Shown piece after piece: positions 59,437 through 64,000 of a stretch of DNA of 64,000 bases; position 1 is the stretch's first letter, and every line of letters begins with the position of its first letter. The position numbers and the translations under genes are program-made. Below the pieces are notes generated by a model, which ran no database searches, was not told where the DNA came from, and saw only the letters and a program-made list of their open reading frames with translations. Origin of the DNA: Altimarinus sp041659565 (GTDB lineage Bacteria > Patescibacteriota > Gracilibacteria > BD1-5 > UBA6164); the NCBI GenBank assembly GCA_041659565.1, contig JBAZXZ010000003.1, positions 179,717 to 243,716 on the forward strand. Direction: 5' to 3'.

Positions 59437-60456
59437 TTAAACATATATTTTCTTAAATAATTCAATCCACTCATCAGTACTTAAATCTTCTCATCTTATA
59501 TTTTCTGTAAATCATAATGTTTTAAAAATTTCTAAAACAGTTTCTTTTTCAATTCATCATTTTACTAAATTATTTATGAGTTTTTTTCTGGGTTCTTGAA
59601 ATCATATTTTTATAAATTTCATAAATTCTTTATCATCAATTTCTTTATAATTATCGTGAGTCTCAAAAAGTAATACAGATGATTCAACCTTTGGAGCTGG
59701 AATAAAACTTCTAGCAGGAACTAAAATTACTTCGTTTACATAAGATTTTTTTGCGATAAATAATGATAAAACTGAAGATTTATTTTTTTGTTTTTTCTTT
59801 ATTTGTCATTGCGAGGAGGTACGACAAAGCAATCCATTTTTTTCACTAAGCAATGTTTTCTGGATTGCTTCGTTACTCTCGCAATGACAGCTATTTTGTC
59901 CAGCTAATATCTTATCACCAACATCTTTTTGCATAAGTATTAGCATCTTTTCAGGTTTATTTTCAATATTATAAAGAAATTTTTGTAAGATAGGTGAAGT
60001 AATATAATAAGGAATATTTGCTATAAGATAGTAATTTTTACTATTTTGTCATTGCGAAGTATGAAGCAATCCATTTTTTTCACTAAGCAATGTTTTCTGG
60101 ATTGCTTCGTTACTCTCGCAATGACAAGGTTTCTCAAACTTTACATCAAATTTCAAAACATCTTCATTAAAAATTTGAAAATCTGTTCATTGAAGTTTAA
60201 ATTCACCATTATTAACTCTATCTTTCAAAATCTCAATCATATTTTTATCAAGTTCTACTAGATGTAGACTTTTTGGTTTCTGTAAAAGTAATTTTTCAGT
60301 TAAGCTTCAATATCCAGGACCTATTTCTAATACATTTTTTCAAGTTATATCTAGAGTTATGGCAATTGTATCAAGTATATTTTCATCAACCAAGAAATTT
60401 TGCCCTAGAGATTTTTTGGCTTTGATTCAGTATTTTGCTAATATTTCAAAACTCAT
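59437..60456 (-). CDS. ksgA: 16S rRNA adenine dimethyltransferase with two in-frame palindromic insertions
   Basis: This 339-residue RsmA/KsgA methylates two adenines near the 3' end of 16S rRNA. Visible are KKSLGQNFLVDENIL (about residues 14-28), the SAM-binding loop VLEIGPGYGSLTEKLL (about 51-66), the active-site motif ANIPYYITSPIL (about 144-155) and LVPARSFIPAPKVESSVL (about 240-257). Two stretches are foreign: residues about 111-137 and 190-217, both reading CHCESNEAIQKTLLSEKNGLL and ending SQGQ. They are translations of the TGTCATTGCGAG repeats at 60047-60126 and 59804-59889. Without them the protein has about 284 residues, close to normal. Each copy includes an in-frame TGA, read as Gly. 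Both lie between core elements, apparently in loops. Confidence 0.93.
59804..59889. repeat. Palindromic element, TGTCATTGCGAG family, in ksgA, copy A
   Basis: An 86-bp inverted repeat (left arm TGTCATTGCGAGGAGG and AAAGCAATCCA; right arm TGGATTGCTTCGTTACTCTC, end GCAATGACA) inserted in frame in ksgA. The centre TTTTTTTCACTAAGCAATGT is shared with the copy at 60047. Confidence 0.92.
60047..60126. repeat. Palindromic element, TGTCATTGCGAG family, in ksgA, copy B
   Basis: An 80-bp inverted repeat, nearly identical to the copy at 59804 over its right 60 bp, inserted in frame in the same gene 157 bp away. Confidence 0.92.
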
Positions 60457-60527
60457 TTATTTAAAATTATGAAAAAATAAAAGATTTATTATAATAGTGA
60501 TTATATGAAAATTAATAATAAATAAAA

Positions 60528-61520
60528 ATGAATAATTTAATTTTTCTAAACAGAGCATATTTTTTACTTTTAATTCCATTATTTTTAATAATAGGATATT
60601 TGTTTTTAAGAAGAAAAAATAAGATAAATTTCGCTTTTTTTAATGATTTAAAATCAGTTTATAAACAAAGCAGTTTTTATTACTATTCATTTTTTATTCT
60701 TTTAGTGCTTATAAGTATTTTTTATATTATTATTTTAGCTAACCCAAATATAAAAACCACAAATGAAAAAGTGAAAAAAAATGGGATAGATATAGTACTT
60801 ATTTTTGATATAAGTTATAGTATGGAAGCCACAGATTTAGAACCAAATAGGATAAGTGTTGCCAGAGATGTTCTATCTTCTTTTTTAGGAGATTTAAAAA
60901 CAGATAGAGTTTGAATTGTTGTTTTTTCAGGAAAACCGTTTACTTCAATTCCATTAACTTTTGATTATAAATTTCTTAGTGATTATGTAAGTAATATAAC
61001 TACTTCAACTATAAATCAAGTTAATTCAAATTTACAATGAACTGCTTTAGGCGATGCGATGCTTATGGGGAGTTATTTATTTGATGATAAAAGCAAGGAT
61101 AGAGAAAAGGTTATGATAATTGTAACTGATTGAGAAGCAAATAAATGATTAAAACCATCACTAGCTTTAAAATTATTAAAAGATAAAACAATAAAATCAT
61201 ATACTATTTGAATATGATGAACAGAAAAAACTTTTGTGTATGTAGATGATGCTTTTTGAAATAAATTAAAAGTAGAAATCTGATGAATAGATGAACAAAC
61301 TTTAAAAATGATTGCCACAGAAACTTGATGAAAATATTTTAAAGCCAGTTCAAAAGAGGTGTTTAAAGAGATTTTTGATAGTATAAATAAATTAGAAAAA
61401 AAAGAAATAGAAGTAGAAATTAAAAAATCATATATTACAAAATACACAGATTTTTATTATGTGCTTTTGTTTTTACAGTTTTTGTTTGTGTTATTACTTT
61501 TTAAAAGAGTTAGAATTTAA
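60528..61520 (+). CDS. von Willebrand factor A membrane protein (BatA-like)
   Basis: This 330-residue protein has two N-terminal membrane helices (about residues 10-26 and 50-72), a VWA domain (about 88-290) and one C-terminal helix (about 305-325). The metal-ion-dependent adhesion site is complete: DISYS (about 97-101), the Thr of LQGTALGD (near 172) and TDGE (near 204). This is the BatA layout of the Bacteroides aerotolerance operon, whose products are thought to act in envelope stress or protein complex assembly. It starts the three-gene cluster, divergent from ksgA. Confidence 0.88.
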
Positions 61521-61525
61521 TGATG

Positions 61526-61562
61526 TGTCATTCCGGACTCGATCCGGAATCTCTAGTAAGGT
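61526..61562. repeat. Partial palindromic element of the dnaE family, intergenic
   Basis: TGTCATTCCGGACTCGATCC followed by GGAATCTCTAGTAAGG matches the left end of the dnaE insertions. Only the left half is present, between the BatA-like and BatB-like genes. Confidence 0.8.
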
Positions 61563-61613
61563 AAAACATATTTAAAGCTCTTATGAAAAAACATTTATTA
61601 ACCAAGTATTTTT

Positions 61614-62579
61614 ATGATAATTACAAATCTAAATACATTCTCAATTATTATTTTTACATTATTTTTAGTAATATCTTTAATTGTGTTTTATTTTGGATTT
61701 AGAGAATATAAAAGGACAAAAAATAAATTTAGATTTTATTCTATGATAGCAATTTTAATATCTTTTTTTATTCTTAGTATTACTATTTTTTGAATAAAAG
61801 CATTGAAAATAGAAAATAATAATATCGTATGAACAAATATAGTTTTTGCTCTTGATGTTTCAAAAAGTATGAATGCATTAGATTTTAATAATGGTAACGA
61901 TACTTATTCCAGATTAACAGCTTCAAAAAAGTTTATAGGTGATTTTATAGAAAAAAATCCTTGAAATAAATATGCTTTAGTAGTATTTGCTTGAGATGCT
62001 ATAAGGGTTTTACCTTTTACAAATGATGCAGATTTATTTATGACTATATTGTTATGAGTAAATGAAAATAATATATCAAAACAATGAACTAATTTAAAAG
62101 ATGCTATAACAGAATGATTTAAAAATTTTACTGAAGAAGATGATTACGGTGTTTTAGTTTTGATTTCTGATTGAGGAGATGAAACTGATTTAAACATATC
62201 AGATTTTAAAAATAGTAAAAATCCAAAAGATGTAAAACTTTTTGTAATGTGAGTTGGTGGTACAAAATGAGCTTATATTCCAATTTGACAAGATCCTTTT
62301 TGAAAAATGATTTATAAGACATATAATTCTCAAACAGTTGTCACAAAATTAAATGAACAATCTTTAAAAAAACTAGCTTCTTTTTTTGACGGAGATTATT
62401 TTTCATTAACACAATTTTCTAGTTTAGATAATAAAGCAGGACTTTTAAAAAATGTAACAACAAAAACATTTTTTAGTAAGTCTGAAAATATAGTAGATTT
62501 AACTAGAATTATAACTTTTGTCTCTTTTGTATTTTTTCTGGTATATTTAATATTTTTGCTCTGGGTATGAAAAAAATAA
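61614..62579 (+). CDS. von Willebrand factor A membrane protein (BatB-like)
   Basis: This 321-residue protein is a paralogue of the preceding gene product: two N-terminal helices (about residues 8-28 and 40-62), a VWA domain with MIDAS residues DVSKS (about 82-86), the Thr of KQGTNLKD (near 162) and SDGGDE (near 187), and a C-terminal helix (about 298-318) followed by GKK. It overlaps the start of the next gene by 13 bp, so the two are translationally coupled. BatA and BatB are thought to form hetero-oligomers in the membrane. Confidence 0.88.
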
Positions 62580-63412
62580 ATAATAAATTATTGTTAATAC
62601 TAACATCTATTTTTGTAATTACTGCAATTATTTATAATTATGCAAATTTTTTGGTATTTTTTAATACTGCAATGTGAAATTTCAATTTTTATAATTGAAA
62701 TTATCCTTTATCTAGTATTTATCACCAAAAATCTGAGAAAAAATCTCCAGATGATTTTTTAAATTATAATCTATGATGAGATTATTATAAACTATGAAAT
62801 TATGCTAAAAGTTTAGAATATTATGCCAAGATTAATTTATTATCAGGTTCAAATTTAGCTTTAGATACTTATTATAATCTGGGAAATGTTTTTTATAAAT
62901 TAGGTGAAAATGAACGAAATGATATACAAAAAAAAGTTGATTTATGGAAAAAGTCTTTACAAAGTTATAATCAAATCTTATATAAAAAAGAAGATAAAAA
63001 AACAAGAGAAAATTATACTTTTGTATTAAAAAAGTTAAACGATTTGATAGATCAAACTAAAAAAAATCAACAAGGAAATCAAGATCAAAAAAAGGATTCA
63101 GATAGTGAAAAATCACAAAAAGATAATACAGAAGATAAAAATGAAACTGGTGATAATAATGACACTCAGACTATTCAGTCATGAAGATGAGAAGAGTATA
63201 AAATATGAGAAAAAGAAAAATTAGATCCATTAACAGAAGAAGAAAAAAAAGAGTTAGAAGAGTACAATAAAAAATTGAGACAAGAACAAAAAGAAAATTC
63301 AAACTTGTTTGGTAAAAATATTCAAGAAAATAATCAAGATGTGTTTGATGTAATCAGACAAGATCCACTTTTTAATGACTCTATATTAAATCAAGGTGAG
63401 AAAGATTGGTAG
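62567..63412 (+). CDS. TPR membrane protein (BatC-like)
   Basis: This 281-residue protein has an N-terminal membrane helix (about residues 7-28), TPR-like repeats (about 65-150; GDYYKLGNYAKSLEYYAKI, TYYNLGNVFYKLGENERND), and a long charged tail rich in Gln, Asn, Asp, Lys and Glu (about 160-281). This matches BatC, the TPR partner of BatA/BatB. Tight overlap with the BatB-like gene supports one operon. A terminator follows 38 bp later. Confidence 0.8.
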
Positions 63413-63449
63413 GGGTAAATCAAAATAACTTTTTGTAATTTTATAATTT

Positions 63450-63488
63450 AAAAATAATCGTAAAAAATTTTTTACGATTATTTTTTTT
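63450..63488 (+). terminator. Terminator of the Bat-like operon
   Basis: A long perfect palindrome (arms AAAAATAATCGTAAAAAA and TTTTTTACGATTATTTTT) with T8. Confidence 0.9.
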
Positions 63489-63631
63489 ATGCTCAAAATA
63501 ACTTAATCTTTAAGGGCTAGTATCTTTTCATAATCGTCAAGCCAATTTTCTTTACAAAACAACATATTAAATGATACAATACCTTAGATTAATTAATAAT
63601 TTTTATTATATATATGCTTAACTATTTAAAT

Positions 63632-64000
63632 ATGTCAGAAAATAAATTTAAAATATGAAAAGAATTAAAAAAATTAATTCGTAAAAGAAAAAAATGATTC
63701 ACTCTAGTAGAACTTATAGTAGTTATAACAATACTAGCAATCCTATGAACAATAGGATTTATAGCATTCCAAAATTATACTAAAAGTGCAAGAGATGGAA
63801 CAAGAATAGCAGATATAAATATGATTAAACAAAATTTATGAATATTCATAACAGAAAAAGGATTCTACCCAAACCCAGATAATGGAACAATGATAAAATA
63901 TGACTGAGCATTAGTACGGACACAATGAACAGTGTGAGATACAGTTATAATAAATCTATGAAGAATGAGTAAAAAACCAGTAGATCCACTAACTGAAAGT
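63632..64000 (+). CDS. Type IV prepilin (partial at window end)
   Basis: At least 123 residues are visible, and the gene runs past the window. A short basic leader (ends RKRKKG) is followed by the class III signal FTLVELIVVITILAILGTIGF, cleaved after the -1 glycine, which is written TGA. The E5 residue is present. After the hydrophobic helix comes a globular start (ARDGTRIADINMIKQNLGIF) as in GspG-like pseudopilins and PilA. The pilus built by the operon at 6684-11247 is the likely user. An alternative ATG at 63614 adds six residues. The gene is separated from the Bat-like operon by a terminator. Confidence 0.92.

Noticed and set aside
1..64000. tRNA, rRNA and CRISPR features
   Set aside because: No T-arm-like GGTTCRANTCC with a matching acceptor stem, no rRNA-like sequence and no regularly spaced direct repeats were seen by eye.

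Overview
This window comes from a bacterium that reads UGA as glycine (genetic code 25), so it belongs to the Absconditabacteria (SR1) or Gracilibacteria (BD1-5). The DNA is very AT-rich. Read with the standard code every long gene breaks into pieces. Read with UGA = Gly, the pieces join into full-length proteins and the UGA codons fall on invariant glycines: the PilB Walker A loop, the UvrA ABC signature, the TyrRS GQDQWGN segment and the -1 glycine of the type IV prepilin. The sequence alone does not separate the two candidate lineages. I saw no tRNA, rRNA or CRISPR array.

Layout. 1-2.7 kb: uvrA 3' end, murB, a small membrane protein and an rRNA pseudouridine synthase, closed by a terminator. 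2.7-6.6 kb: a secreted hypothetical (minus strand), a GtrA-like membrane protein and a DnaQ-DinG exonuclease/helicase. 6.6-11.3 kb: a type IV pilus assembly operon (two PilN/PilO-like proteins, a PilB/GspE ATPase, PilC) with its own promoter. A prepilin gene lies at the far right edge. 11.3-19.7 kb is an accessory stretch: a structured 0.6-kb leader or RNA region, an SLH-type surface protein flanked by two 78-bp GGTACCGGTACC-bordered repeats, a REP-associated Y1 transposase (RAYT), a secreted protein, a probable toxin-antitoxin pair and an orphan gene. 19.7-29.5 kb (minus strand): a cysteine-rich surface protein, a TPR protein, and an RND pump with its adaptor and an AbrB-like regulator. 29.7-38.6 kb: a hypothetical, alaS, a receiver-like protein, a Nudix hydrolase, a YvcK-like protein and dnaE. 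38.8-55.4 kb: one uninterrupted reading frame for a giant surface protein of about 5,550 residues. 55.6-63.4 kb: an 837-residue hypothetical, tyrS and ksgA (minus strand), and a BatA/BatB/BatC-like operon.

The most striking feature is short palindromic repeats inside essential genes, in frame. One family (TGTCATTGCGAG ends) sits twice inside ksgA, forms the 3' end of the gtrA-like gene and occurs once between genes. A second family (TGTCATtC ends, GGGCTAGACCCGG core) sits twice inside dnaE and once, in part, between genes. The coding copies carry an in-frame TGA, so they are tolerated only because UGA is sense here. This resembles Rickettsia palindromic elements, in a recoded genome. The RAYT gene and its likely REP repeats form a third system, and the transposase gene carries the REP core twice within its own coding sequence.

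The surface genes (SLH protein, cysteine-rich protein, giant protein, type IV pili, Bat-like proteins) fit an epibiont or predator that lives attached to other cells. That lifestyle is an inference from the lineage, not something the sequence proves.
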